From: Devosia sp. Root436
GTDB lineage: Bacteria; Pseudomonadota; Alphaproteobacteria; Rhizobiales; Devosiaceae
NCBI RefSeq assembly: GCF_001426345.1
Contig: NZ_LMEM01000013.1
Span: 230,108 to 294,107, forward strand
Length of the DNA: 64,000 nt
Direction of reading: 5' to 3'
Shown here: piece by piece, positions 40,614-48,957 of the stretch
Position numbering within the stretch: position 1 is the stretch's first letter
Layout: every line of letters starts with the position of its first letter
The notes under the pieces: generated by a model
The model's database searches: none
Told to the model about the DNA's origin: nothing
Seen by the model: the letters and a program-made list of their open reading frames with translations, nothing else
Position numbers and translations under genes: made by a program

Positions 40614-40746
40614 CTGCCCGCCGCTTGCCCCGCCGCCCGTGGCCGCCGTAGACGCCCTGCAAGCCGCTGGCGATAGCGCCGTGGATGCCTGGGCGGTCGA
40701 ACTGGACCGGCACTATCAGAAGCTCGCTGCGTGCAGGGCGGCATGA
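40531..40746 (+). CDS. Outer-membrane spanin lipoprotein (Rz1-like), overlapping Rz
   Basis: This 71-residue lipoprotein has a signal peptide and lipobox LGAC (Cys18), then a proline-rich stretch CPPLAPPPVAAV and a short helix. ATG 40531 lies within the Rz-like gene in another frame (83-bp overlap), and GGAG lies upstream. The pair should bridge the inner and outer membranes during lysis. Confidence 0.82.
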   Translation: MKSTVRLSILLAVTTVLGACQTTHTVVDCPPLAPPPVAAVDALQAAGDSAVDAWAVELDRHYQKLAACRAA

Positions 40747-41144
40747 CCACGCCGCGCCGCCGTACCCCAGCCAAGCCCAAGGACGGAACAGTGACCGACG
40801 ACAATACCCAGCGCGCCATCGGACGGCTCGAAGGCCAGATGCAGGAAGTCATCAGCCTGCTCAAGAGCCAGGACCAGCGGTCAAGCGACAGCCGGGCCCG
40901 CATGCACGAAGCCCAGGAAAAGACGGCGAGGGAGGTTCATGATCTCTCCGGCCGGGTCGGCAAGGTCGAGGGGGCAGTCGCCAACATGGACCCTGTCTTC
41001 CAGCGGGTCGGAAGCCTGATGGAGCGCTCCAAGGGCATCCTGATGGTGCTGGCCATCATATGGCTGTTCATGGGCGGGCTGATCCTGGAAGGGGTCAAGT
41101 GGATCGGCCAGCTCGTCGCAAAGGCTGTTATGGGCGGGCCATAA
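40743..41144 (+). CDS. Holin-like protein (DUF1515-type)
   Basis: This is a 133-residue protein. A basic N-terminus is followed by a coiled coil (RAIGRLEGQMQEVISLLKSQ and on to ~95) and a C-terminal membrane segment (GILMVLAIIWLFMGGLIL). The DUF1515-like layout and position at the end of the lysis cassette suggest a holin or holin antagonist. ATG 40743 overlaps the spanin stop. Confidence 0.72.
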   Translation: MTTPRRRTPAKPKDGTVTDDNTQRAIGRLEGQMQEVISLLKSQDQRSSDSRARMHEAQEKTAREVHDLSGRVGKVEGAVANMDPVFQRVGSLMERSKGILMVLAIIWLFMGGLILEGVKWIGQLVAKAVMGGP

Positions 41145-41149
41145 AAAGA

Positions 41150-41177
41150 CCCCGGCCAGGGGGACAACAGGCCGGGG
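41150..41177 (+). terminator. Late-operon terminator candidate
   Basis: CCCCGGCC and GGCCGGGG form an 8-bp stem around a 12-base loop, extended by GA/TC pairs. There is no T-run, only CAGAATCTCT after it, so efficiency is uncertain. Confidence 0.5.
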
Positions 41178-41233
41178 AGTCAGAATCTCTGACAGTCAAT
41201 GCGTCTATGATGAAGCCAAGCCCTAATCGAACG

Positions 41234-41275
41234 CGGCGGCCAAGAACGTTAGCGTCCGGACGTTCCCGGCCGCCG
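41234..41275. other. Long two-tier hairpin
   Basis: CGGCGGCC/GGCCGCCG (8 bp) encloses a 2-by-2 internal loop and GAACGT/ACGTTC (6 bp) with a 10-base loop. It lies in the 200-base gap between the late operon and the convergent accessory genes. It could be a bidirectional terminator or a structured RNA. Confidence 0.5.
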
Positions 41276-41337
41276 TCGGAGCGGGCTTGAAGAACTCCGA
41301 CGGTCGATAAACGCAAGAGGCGATATCAGGTTCCAGA

Positions 41338-41532
41338 TCAGTCCCGTGCGGCCTCATACTGCGCCAACAGGCGCTTCCCAGACGCAGTGATGTGCGTCTT
41401 GGATGGCGACCCCATTACCAGCCTGTCTGCCCTCAGTAGGTCCAGCAATGGACCGTCCTCGATGGCGTGAGAATTGTTGACGAGGCTGCGGAGCAGGGCG
41501 ACGGCTTCAGGCGTGAGTTCTTCGATAGTCAT
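41338..41532 (-). CDS. Small hypothetical protein (winged-helix-like)
   Basis: This 64-residue protein (LTPEAVALLRSLVNNSHAI, LLDLLRADRLVMGSPSKTHI, TASGKRLLAQYE) has the feel of a small winged helix. It lies downstream of, and in the same direction as, 41561-41929. No family is recognised. Confidence 0.55.
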   Translation of the reverse strand: MTIEELTPEAVALLRSLVNNSHAIEDGPLLDLLRADRLVMGSPSKTHITASGKRLLAQYEAARD

Positions 41533-41560
41533 GGACCGGAAGATAGACTGAGTCGGCGGC

Positions 41561-41929
41561 CTAGTGGCCCCCGTACGGCACGATCAGGTCCATCTCGTCA
41601 GGCATCGCCCAGTCCGTAAACAACGCAACTTCGCCCGGATAGCCGGCGCTGAAGGCCATGAGCTTTGCCTGCAGCAACGTCTCATCCGTCGTGCTCATCG
41701 CCGCCCAGTCCGCGATATTGGCCAGGTCCGTCGCGATTTCCTTGACCCGCTCGAATGGGGCAGTCACTTCCAGCATGTATTCGGCCGAGGCCAGATGCCG
41801 GATTTCGAACTGGTCGGGGAAGAACAGGCCATCCTCCATGTCATAGGCATCGACGATGAGCAGTCCGCCCCAGGCATGGCCATGCTCATAGGGCAGGGGC
41901 GCCGCCACCTTTATCCACTGACCATTCAT
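41561..41929 (-). CDS. Hypothetical protein divergent from dnaE2
   Basis: This 122-residue acidic protein (NGQWIKVAAPLPYEHGHAWG, LASAEYMLEVTAPFERV) is unrecognised. It is divergent from dnaE2; the LexA box in the 77-base gap could also affect it. Confidence 0.55.
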   Translation of the reverse strand: MNGQWIKVAAPLPYEHGHAWGGLLIVDAYDMEDGLFFPDQFEIRHLASAEYMLEVTAPFERVKEIATDLANIADWAAMSTTDETLLQAKLMAFSAGYPGEVALFTDWAMPDEMDLIVPYGGH

Positions 41930-41971
41930 TTGATCGACCTCCGTCTTGACTCTTCCTGTCGCTCAGCACGA

Positions 41972-41986
41972 GAACAGAATGAGAAC
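41972..41986 (+). promoter_or_regulatory. Alphaproteobacterial LexA box upstream of dnaE2
   Basis: GAAC-AGAATGA-GAAC is a perfect direct repeat GAAC-N7-GAAC, the LexA operator of alphaproteobacteria (GTTC-N7-GTTC in reverse). It lies 20 bases before the dnaE2 ATG, positioned to repress it until DNA damage. Confidence 0.85.
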
Positions 41987-42006
41987 AAACGGCGAGAGAG
42001 TCAATC

Positions 42007-45000
42007 ATGGTCGCATTTGCGGAGCTTGTGGCCGCCACCAACTTTTCCTTTCTGCGGGGCGCTTCGCATCCTTTTGAGATGGTGGCGCAGGCCGCATCTC
42101 TGGGCCTCGCCGGCATTGGCATCTGCGACCGGAATTCCATGTCGGGCGTGGTTCGGGCCTATGCCGCGGCGCGTGACCTGAAGGCAGAGTTTCCCGATTT
42201 CCGCATGGTTGTTGGCACTCGGTTGGCCTTCTCGGACGGAACTCCGGACATCGTCGCCTATCCTGCCGACCGGGAGGCCTATGGCCGGCTCTGCGCGCTG
42301 CTCACGCTGGGCAATCGTCGTGCCCCCAAGGGCGAATGCCACCTGCAGCTAACCGACCTCCAGGCCGCCTCGGAAGGCCTCCTGCTGATTGTCATGCCGG
42401 ACCATGATGCATTCGAGGCCGGGATGATGGCGGCGCAGGCGGTGAAAGCCATTGCTCCCGGCAGGGTATGGGTCGGCGCCACCTATCGGCATGACGGCAG
42501 CGACCGGGCCCGGCTGGCAAAGCTGGCCGCCGCCTGCTCGGCTATCGGCGTTCCCATGCTGGCCACCATGGATGCCCTCTATCACGAGCGTGGCCGGCAT
42601 ATCCTGCAGGACGTCGTCACCTGCATCAGGGAAGGCACCACGATCCAGCAGGCGGGCTTCCTCCTCGCCGCGAACGGGGAGCGCCATATCCACGCGCCCC
42701 GGGACATGGCCCGCCTGTTCAGGGACTATCCCGACGCTCTCGCCCAGTCTCAGATCATTCTCGACCAGATCAGCTTCTCGCTCGACCAGCTGCGCTACAT
42801 CTATCCCGAGGAGACGGTCGGGAACGGGGAAACGGCACAGCAAACCTTGGAGCGGCTGGCCTATGAAGGCGCGGGCTGGCGCTACCCGAACGGCATCCCC
42901 GACAAGGTGATGAAGGGCCTGGCGCATGAACTGGCCCTGATCGCCGAGATGAAATACGCCGCCTATTTTCTGACCGTGCAGGATATCGTCCGCTTCGCCC
43001 GCCAGGAGCGTGGCATTCTCTGCCAGGGCAGGGGCTCGGCTGCCAACTCAGCGGTGTGTTTCTGCCTCGGCATCACCGAGGTCGACCCCATGCTGGTCGA
43101 CCTGCTCTTTGAGCGCTTCGTTTCCACCGAACGCGACGAGCCGCCCGACATAGATGTCGATTTCGAGCACGAGCGGCGCGAAGAGGTGATGCAATACATC
43201 TACCAGAAGTACGGCCGGCATCGTGCCGGGCTCACCGCCAATGTCATCACGTATCGCGTCAAGGGCGCCGTCAGGGATGCCGGCAAGGCGTTTGGCCTGA
43301 GCGAGGACACCATCAGGATATTGAGCGGCCTCAATTGGGGCTGGGGCGCGAGCGACGTGCCCCCTGATCGCGTCAGGGCGGCCGGCATCGATCCGGAAGA
43401 CCCACTGATGGCCATGGTGCTTGAGGTCTCCAAGGCCCTCTACGGCTTCCCTCGTCATCTCGGCCAGCACGTCGGCGGCTTCGTCATCACGCGCGACCGG
43501 CTCGACCATCTCCTGCCCATATCGAATGCGGCAATGGAAGACCGCACCGTCATCGAATGGAACAAGGACGATCTCGACGAGCTCGGCATTCTCAAGGTCG
43601 ATGTGCTCGCCCTGGGCATGCTCAGTTGCATCCGCCGCAGCTTCAACCTGCTGCGCCAGCACTATGGCCTCGACCTGACGCTGGCCACCGTCCCGCAGGA
43701 GGACGAGCGGACCTATAAGATGACGCATCGCGCGGACACCATCGGCGTGTTCCAGATCGAAAGCCGGGCGCAGATGTCGATGCTGCCGCGGCTCAAGCCA
43801 TCCGAGTTCTACGATCTGGTCATTGAGGTCGCCATCGTCCGGCCAGGACCGATCCAGGGCGACATGGTGCACCCGTACCTCAAACGCCGGCAGGGCCTGG
43901 AGCCGACAACCTTTCCATCTCCCGAGCTGGAGCATGTCCTTAAGAAGACCTATGGCGTGCCGCTCTTCCAGGAGCAGGCGATGAAGATTGCCATCGTCGC
44001 CGGCGGCTTCACGCCGGGCGAGGCAGACCGTCTGCGCCGCGCCATGGCCACCTTCAAGCGCACCGGTGGCGTCGGCGTGTTCCGGGACAAGTTCATCACC
44101 GGGATGCTGGAGCGGGACTATCAGAAGGATTTCGCCGAGCGCTGCTTCCAGCAGATCGAGGGCTTCGGCTCATATGGCTTCCCTGAAAGCCACGCCGCGT
44201 CCTTTGCGCTGCTGGTCTACGTGTCCTGCTGGATCAAGTGCCACTATCCCGACGTGTTCGCTGCGGCGCTGCTCAACAGCCAGCCCATGGGCTTCTATGC
44301 ACCCGCCCAGATCATCCGCGACGCCCAGGAGCATGGCGTCGATGTCCGTCCGGTTGATATCAATCTCTCCGACCTCGAAAACGTCATGGAGCACAGCAAT
44401 GTCACCGGCGCCTACCTGGCGTCGCGTCATGCCGAGATGAAGGACGACATCTGGGGCACTATGGGCGTCCGGCTCGGCCTCAACATGATCAAGGGTCTGC
44501 GGACGGAACACGCCAATCTCATCATCGCCCGTCGTCGTGGTGGCTATGACAGCGTGCGAGACCTCTGGCTGCGCACCGGCCTGTCGCCGTTGGTCCTTGA
44601 GGCCATGGCCGATGCCGATGCGTTCCAGTCCCTTGGCCTGAGCCGCCGTGATGCGCTATGGGCTTTGAAGGGCCTGATCGGTAAATATGGGGCCGATGTG
44701 CTGCCGCTGTTCAAGGCCAGCGGCGCGCCGACCTCTGGCGCGGAGGAGGAGAGTGGCCTGCCGGCCATGCCGCCGGGCGAGGAGGTCATTCACGACTATC
44801 GGACCCTCTCGATATCCCTGAAGGCGCATCCGATGAGCTTTCTCCGCGAGGAGATGACCCGGCGCGGTATTGTGCCGGCCGATGCCCTGCGGACGATGCA
44901 GCCGGGCCGCACGGTCACCGTGGCGGGCCTGGTGCTGGTGCGGCAGCGCCCAGGCACGGCAAGCGGAGTGATCTTCGCCACGCTGGAAGACGAAACGGGC

Positions 45001-45222
45001 GTTGCCAATGTCATCGTCTGGCCGAAGACGTTCGAGGCCAATCGGCGGGTCGTTCTTGGTGCCCGTGTCATGGGCGTGCGTGGCCAGTTGCAGCGCGAAG
45101 GCATCGTGACCCATGTCATCGCCAGGGAATTCATTGACCTGACGCCACAGATGAGAGCCATCTCGGGCGGCATGGGCGAGGCTGTCGCGGCAGCGCTACC
45201 CTCGGGCCGGAACTTCCACTGA
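42007..45222 (+). CDS. dnaE2: Error-prone DNA polymerase III alpha subunit DnaE2
   Basis: This 1071-residue protein is full length for DnaE2. It has an N-terminal PHP domain (ELVAATNFSFLRGASHPFEM, IGICDRNSMSGVVRAYAAAR), palm-domain catalytic acids in PPDIDVDFEHERREEV, CQGRGSAANSAVCFCLGI, a helix-hairpin-helix region and an OB-fold near 975-1045, ending in the typical GRNFH. DnaE2 performs SOS mutagenesis, normally with ImuA/ImuB, which are absent here. It lies in the right accessory end of the prophage, under a LexA box. Its stop overlaps the next gene (TGATG). Confidence 0.96.
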   Translation: MVAFAELVAATNFSFLRGASHPFEMVAQAASLGLAGIGICDRNSMSGVVRAYAAARDLKAEFPDFRMVVGTRLAFSDGTPDIVAYPADREAYGRLCALLTLGNRRAPKGECHLQLTDLQAASEGLLLIVMPDHDAFEAGMMAAQAVKAIAPGRVWVGATYRHDGSDRARLAKLAAACSAIGVPMLATMDALYHERGRHILQDVVTCIREGTTIQQAGFLLAANGERHIHAPRDMARLFRDYPDALAQSQIILDQISFSLDQLRYIYPEETVGNGETAQQTLERLAYEGAGWRYPNGIPDKVMKGLAHELALIAEMKYAAYFLTVQDIVRFARQERGILCQGRGSAANSAVCFCLGITEVDPMLVDLLFERFVSTERDEPPDIDVDFEHERREEVMQYIYQKYGRHRAGLTANVITYRVKGAVRDAGKAFGLSEDTIRILSGLNWGWGASDVPPDRVRAAGIDPEDPLMAMVLEVSKALYGFPRHLGQHVGGFVITRDRLDHLLPISNAAMEDRTVIEWNKDDLDELGILKVDVLALGMLSCIRRSFNLLRQHYGLDLTLATVPQEDERTYKMTHRADTIGVFQIESRAQMSMLPRLKPSEFYDLVIEVAIVRPGPIQGDMVHPYLKRRQGLEPTTFPSPELEHVLKKTYGVPLFQEQAMKIAIVAGGFTPGEADRLRRAMATFKRTGGVGVFRDKFITGMLERDYQKDFAERCFQQIEGFGSYGFPESHAASFALLVYVSCWIKCHYPDVFAAALLNSQPMGFYAPAQIIRDAQEHGVDVRPVDINLSDLENVMEHSNVTGAYLASRHAEMKDDIWGTMGVRLGLNMIKGLRTEHANLIIARRRGGYDSVRDLWLRTGLSPLVLEAMADADAFQSLGLSRRDALWALKGLIGKYGADVLPLFKASGAPTSGAEEESGLPAMPPGEEVIHDYRTLSISLKAHPMSFLREEMTRRGIVPADALRTMQPGRTVTVAGLVLVRQRPGTASGVIFATLEDETGVANVIVWPKTFEANRRVVLGARVMGVRGQLQREGIVTHVIAREFIDLTPQMRAISGGMGEAVAAALPSGRNFH

Positions 45223-45614
45223 TGTCGATCAGCCCCGAGGTTAGGACGCTCGACGATTTCCGCACGACCGGCCGAAGCATCCGCGCCTTCTGCAGCCATT
45301 ACTTCGTCTGCTCCCATGATGCACAGCTGCGCCTCGATCTGCTGGCCTTCCACCTGGGCTGGAGCTTCGACTTCTACAACGGGCGGGACAGGCTCGCCAC
45401 CCGGCTCCGATGCTCCGTCTGCGGCTGGTATCACCCCACCTTCGCGCTGGGACATGCGAACAAGGCCACTGGCTTCGCCGGCACACATAGTGCTGGCTTC
45501 GATCCGCTGCCGGCCGACACGCTTCGGCACCTGCAGGAGCAGCGCACTGCGGCTATGGCGGGTGAGATTCCGTGGGTAGGGATCAGGAAGGGCGGCAGGA
45601 AATTCGGCCGGTGA
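45222..45614 (+). CDS. Hypothetical protein coupled to dnaE2
   Basis: This is a 130-residue protein with ATG 45222 overlapping the dnaE2 stop. It has CSHYFVCSHDAQLRLDLLAF, HLGWSFDFYNGRDRLATRLR and CSVCGWYHP, a zinc-binding look (Cys/His pairs). It is common-looking in Hyphomicrobiales but has no known function. Coupling to dnaE2 suggests shared SOS expression. It converges on the SRAP gene. Confidence 0.65.
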   Translation: MSISPEVRTLDDFRTTGRSIRAFCSHYFVCSHDAQLRLDLLAFHLGWSFDFYNGRDRLATRLRCSVCGWYHPTFALGHANKATGFAGTHSAGFDPLPADTLRHLQEQRTAAMAGEIPWVGIRKGGRKFGR

Positions 45615-45618
45615 TCGG

Positions 45619-46311
45619 CTAAAGCCGAAGCGGATCGCCCGGCTCGGGGATTTCATCTAGGCCAGGCACATACTTCAACGGCAGCCGTGCGATGACCTGG
45701 AGCGCGCCGTCGGGCAGGGGGCGCTGAAGCGCCTTCGCCTCGCTCCATGGTGCCCGAAGCCACACATCGCGCTCTTCGTCGGTCCTGAGAATAACCGGCA
45801 TCGCCTTCTCATGGACGGCACCGACGACATCGTTCGGCTTCGTGGTGAAGAAGGCGAACAGCTTGTGATCCATCGGCCCTTCGTCCTTGCGACGCGTGCC
45901 GTGCCATTCCGTCCACAGCCCGGCGAAGAACGTCAGCGGCTCGGTTTCATCCAAGGCAAACCACGCATTGCCGCTGGTGCCGTCGTCCAGCTTTGTGGGC
46001 TCGGCAAATCGGGTGAGAGGCACGAGGCAGCGATGCTCCACGCCCAGATATCCTTTCCAGTCATCGAACCATGGATGCCGGATATTCGTGTTGCCTCGAT
46101 TGGGCTTCTCGGTGACCGGGTCTTTCAGCGAAGGAAGCCCCCAGCGGCCGAATCCCAGCACCCGCTTGCCGTCCCTCTGCTTGATCAGCGGCGACGTATA
46201 ATCTGGATAGATCGCGTGCAGGACAGGGATATTGCGCATCGCGTCCTCCCACTCGGCGACCAGGCGCTGGATCGCCTCGGTGGTCGTCGTCATCGAATAC
46301 AGGTTGCACAT
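45619..46311 (-). CDS. SRAP (HMCES/YedK) abasic-site shield protein
   Basis: This 230-residue protein begins [10 protein letters not shown], exposing Cys2, which forms a covalent DNA-protein crosslink at abasic sites. It also has [24 protein letters not shown] and the His-containing [10 protein letters not shown] of the SRAP fold. SRAP proteins protect single-stranded DNA at AP sites. Next to dnaE2 it completes a damage-tolerance pair, though on the opposite strand. Confidence 0.93.
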   Translation of the reverse strand: MCNLYSMTTTTEAIQRLVAEWEDAMRNIPVLHAIYPDYTSPLIKQRDGKRVLGFGRWGLPSLKDPVTEKPNRGNTNIRHPWFDDWKGYLGVEHRCLVPLTRFAEPTKLDDGTSGNAWFALDETEPLTFFAGLWTEWHGTRRKDEGPMDHKLFAFFTTKPNDVVGAVHEKAMPVILRTDEERDVWLRAPWSEAKALQRPLPDGALQVIARLPLKYVPGLDEIPEPGDPLRL

Positions 46312-46314
46312 GGT

Positions 46315-46497
46315 CTAAGCCTCGACCCCGAGTTCAAGCAGCAATGCCCGGCAAGTCTGCTCTCCCTCGTCGGCGCATTCGGCTTCGCGCCGGTGTTCAG
46401 GGATGCTCTTGAACCGTTGAAGGTCGGCTAGGAGCTTTTGCACCAAGCGCTCTCGCTCGCGCAACTTCGGACCGGTGTCGGGCACTCGGCCGGTCAA
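46315..46497 (-). CDS. Small hypothetical protein
   Basis: This 60-residue charged protein (KLRERERLVQKLLADLQRFK, EQTCRALLLELGVEA) overlaps the stop of the upstream leftward gene by 4 bases and ends 3 bases before SRAP. The three leftward genes probably form one operon. No family is recognised. Confidence 0.55.
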   Translation of the reverse strand: MTGRVPDTGPKLRERERLVQKLLADLQRFKSIPEHRREAECADEGEQTCRALLLELGVEA

Positions 46498-46775
46498 TTC
46501 GCATCGACCTTGCGTTCGGCTATGGCCTTGTCGATCAAGTCCTCAATCTGCTCGAAGATGACGATGATCAGCAGCTCGCGTTCACCATCCGTCTCGCCGG
46601 CCACCGCAGGTATCTTGAGGGTAAAGCGGCGCAACTCATGGTCGCGGCGGAGGGTGAACCCGCACCGGAACTCGATAAAGCCGGCCTCGCTCCAGAGGTC
46701 GACCATGAATGTTTCCAGATACTGGATGAATTTCGAGGAAAGCTCGGCGCTCAGCCGATCCACCAGTGCCTTCAT
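46494..46775 (-). CDS. Hypothetical protein, first gene of the SRAP operon
   Basis: This 93-residue protein (LVDRLSAELSSKFIQYLETF, LWSEAGFIEFRCGFTLRRD, IIVIFEQIEDLIDKAIAERK) starts at ATG 46775 with GGAGG six bases upstream; GTG 46781 is the longer choice. Unrecognised. Confidence 0.6.
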   Translation of the reverse strand: MKALVDRLSAELSSKFIQYLETFMVDLWSEAGFIEFRCGFTLRRDHELRRFTLKIPAVAGETDGERELLIIVIFEQIEDLIDKAIAERKVDAN

Positions 46776-46861
46776 GGCCACCTCCGCCCGGTGAACTTAT
46801 CCCCGAAATCCCCGCCCGCGCCAGAGGGCCTATTCTTGCGACATCAGCAAGGAGATGAACC

Positions 46862-47050
46862 ATGAGACTTGATCGAGAAGGTAGGCGGACGGTGGCGCAG
46901 TTCCTCAACGGGCTGGCAGTTGCCATGCTGGCGACCGGTGTGTTGGCGCCTCTGGCAGGTGGTACACCGCAGGGGGCCATGACGGCGGCGGCCCTGATCG
47001 GCGCCGCACTGCTGCACCTGCTCGCGCTGGCAACCTCCGCGGGGCGTTGA
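46862..47050 (+). CDS. Small two-TM membrane protein
   Basis: This 62-residue protein has two hydrophobic helices (LNGLAVAMLATGVLAPLAG and MTAAALIGAALLHLLALAT). ATG 46862 has AAGGAGATG upstream. Stand-alone rightward gene; function unknown. Confidence 0.6.
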   Translation: MRLDREGRRTVAQFLNGLAVAMLATGVLAPLAGGTPQGAMTAAALIGAALLHLLALATSAGR

Positions 47051-47157
47051 GATATCAGGAAGAGCAATACGCGCGAGGCATGGCTGGTATCAGACTCGTT
47101 GCTGTGGCAGAATCGCGGTACGTTCTCATTCAGCGATGCCGCAGCTAGAGGCACCAG

Positions 47158-47913
47158 ATGTTCATGACCAGCACCAAGGCACAGCGCCAAGACGCCCCGG
47201 CCGAACGCCGGGTCAAGTATCGTCCGCCAAACAGCCCTCAGACTGTAGGTCTGAACGAACTACTAGAGTTCTGCGGCCGTCCGGTTGACGACGCGAAGGC
47301 CGACCTGTTTCGCAAAGACGGCGAAGCGGAGCCCGTGATCTACTGGGCCGGGGACCTGGAGCTACTCAAGAAGCCATCGGTCTCCGTCATCGGGGCGAGG
47401 GACGTTTCCGATGAAGGAATGCGCCGCGCCGGCAAGATATCGCGCGAGCTGGCGACCGCTGGCATAGTGGTCACCAGCGGCTTAGCCAAAGGCGTAGACG
47501 GTGCGGCGCACCGCGGCGCTCTGGCAGTAGGCGGCGACACTGTTGCGGTCATAGGGACGCCGCTGAACAAGGCATACCCTGCCGAGCACATCGATCTGCA
47601 AGAAGAAATCTGGCTCGAGCATTTGCTGATCTCGCAATTCGCGCCTGGCCAGAAGACCTGGCCGTCGGACTTTCCGAAGCGAAACCGGCTCATGGCGCAG
47701 TTGACCGATGCCAGCGTGATCGTCGAGGCATCAGATTCGTCGGGGACGCTGCACCAGGCAGCCGAATGTCTCCGCCTGGGCCGCTGGCTATTCATCATGA
47801 AATCGGTGGTCGAGGACAGCCGCCTTGAGTGGCCGGGAAAGTTCGTCGGTAAGCCCAAGGTGGTGGTTTTGACATCGGCCGCCGACGTTATCGAGCGCGT
47901 CAGTCGTAGCTAG
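47158..47913 (+). CDS. DprA/Smf-like SLOG-domain protein
   Basis: This is a 251-residue protein. The Rossmann-like SLOG core is clear: VSVIGARDVSDEGMRRAGKI, VVTSGLAKGVDGAAHRGAL, VAVIGTPLNKAYPAEHIDL, FPKRNRLMAQLTDASVIVEA and SGTLHQAAECLRLGRWLF. DprA loads RecA on incoming single-stranded DNA; SLOG domains also sense nucleotide signals in immunity proteins such as ThsA. It lacks the extra C-terminal winged helix of full DprA. Its end overlaps a convergent phosphoribosyltransferase gene by 14 bases. Defence or DNA-processing roles are both possible. Confidence 0.85.
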   Translation: MFMTSTKAQRQDAPAERRVKYRPPNSPQTVGLNELLEFCGRPVDDAKADLFRKDGEAEPVIYWAGDLELLKKPSVSVIGARDVSDEGMRRAGKISRELATAGIVVTSGLAKGVDGAAHRGALAVGGDTVAVIGTPLNKAYPAEHIDLQEEIWLEHLLISQFAPGQKTWPSDFPKRNRLMAQLTDASVIVEASDSSGTLHQAAECLRLGRWLFIMKSVVEDSRLEWPGKFVGKPKVVVLTSAADVIERVSRS

Positions 47914-48469
47914 TCTGACCCAGAGCTATGCAGATCACCTCCGCCACCCCGGCATCGAGCAGTATCTGACGGGCAGCTGCCAGCGAATTTCCTGTGGTCA
48001 CGATGTCGTCGAATAACATCACCACTCTGCCTTGGGTGCGAGATACGTCGTTTGCGGCAATGCTTGCCAGATGGACGCCAATCGATCGATCTCCTCCCTT
48101 CGCCAGCTTAGGAATCGACGTCGTTCTCAGAAGCAGATTCCCAAGATCCAAACCGCCGATCACCGGGGCAAATCTTGTGACAAGCTGCTGAACGCCGGAC
48201 CGGAGCTTCGCTGCATCGCTAGATGGCACCGCTGCCAGGGCCAATGGAATTGTTGCCTTGATCTCATCGGTTAGGACTTTGAGACAAAAGGACAATCCAC
48301 TTTCACGCGCCTCCTTCAGATCCAATAGCCTGCCGCTATGTGTGGGGAAGGACTGACCATCTCCACCATTTTGACGATGATACCAGTATGGCCGATATTT
48401 CCCCAAAGCGTAGATCACGGCCGGAGCAGGAATTGCAGGGTGCGGTATTTCAATCGTGGCCATAGTCAT
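47900..48469 (-). CDS. Phosphoribosyltransferase-like (ComF-type) protein
   Basis: This is a 189-residue protein. The PRPP-binding motif is VVMLFDDIVTTGNSLAAARQ, followed by GVAEVICIALGQT; the N-terminal half (YALGKYRPYWYHRQNGGDGQ, LALAAVPSSDAAKLRSGVQQ) resembles ComF-group PRTases. It is convergent with the SLOG gene. Start ATG 48469 or 48463. In phage accessory regions SLOG and PRTase proteins may form a nucleotide-based sensor pair, which is inference. Confidence 0.8.
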   Translation of the reverse strand: MTMATIEIPHPAIPAPAVIYALGKYRPYWYHRQNGGDGQSFPTHSGRLLDLKEARESGLSFCLKVLTDEIKATIPLALAAVPSSDAAKLRSGVQQLVTRFAPVIGGLDLGNLLLRTTSIPKLAKGGDRSIGVHLASIAANDVSRTQGRVVMLFDDIVTTGNSLAAARQILLDAGVAEVICIALGQTSYD

Positions 48470-48513
48470 CAAATACCGTCATCTGCGCCAAGAGTCCCGG
48501 CACTCGCGCACTT

Positions 48514-48957
48514 TTACCCACCCGGTCGGAGGTGCTGCTCAATCAACTCGCGCGCGGTGGCCACCACCTGGCCATAGGCCGGGTTCTCATCGGCCTTGGC
48601 CTGCTGCATTTCCAGCAACAGCAGCGCCTGCTCGTATATCTCGACCGTCTCTTCGCCAGACAGGACGCCCTTGTCGTGGAGCGACTGAACCAATGCGGCG
48701 AGAATCGCCGACGACGACAGCGCGACAGCGCCGGTGGTGATCTCAGGACCGGACAGTTCGTCACCGAACAGCAGCCAGCCGGCGTCGGCGCCGAAGGCCG
48801 CAGCGTACCTCTCGGCTTGTTCGGCCGTGAAACCATTGGTGCCATTCTCATGGCTCCTGTAGGCCGACTCCGTCATGCCCAAGGCCGCTGCGGCCTTCGC
48901 CGCCGACTTGTAGCCAGCGTTGAGCCGAGCTGCGCGAAGGCGATCGCCGGGAGTCAT
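48514..48957 (-). CDS. XRE-family repressor-like protein
   Basis: This is a 147-residue protein with an N-terminal HTH (GDRLRAARLNAGYKSAAKAA, AALGMTESAYRSHENGTN) and then FTAEQAERYAAAFGADAGWL, typical of phage CI-like regulators lacking a peptidase tail. It overlaps the PH-domain gene stop (ATGA) and so is made with it. It could be the prophage repressor despite its distance from int, or a regulator of this cassette. Confidence 0.82.
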   Translation of the reverse strand: MTPGDRLRAARLNAGYKSAAKAAAALGMTESAYRSHENGTNGFTAEQAERYAAAFGADAGWLLFGDELSGPEITTGAVALSSSAILAALVQSLHDKGVLSGEETVEIYEQALLLLEMQQAKADENPAYGQVVATARELIEQHLRPGG

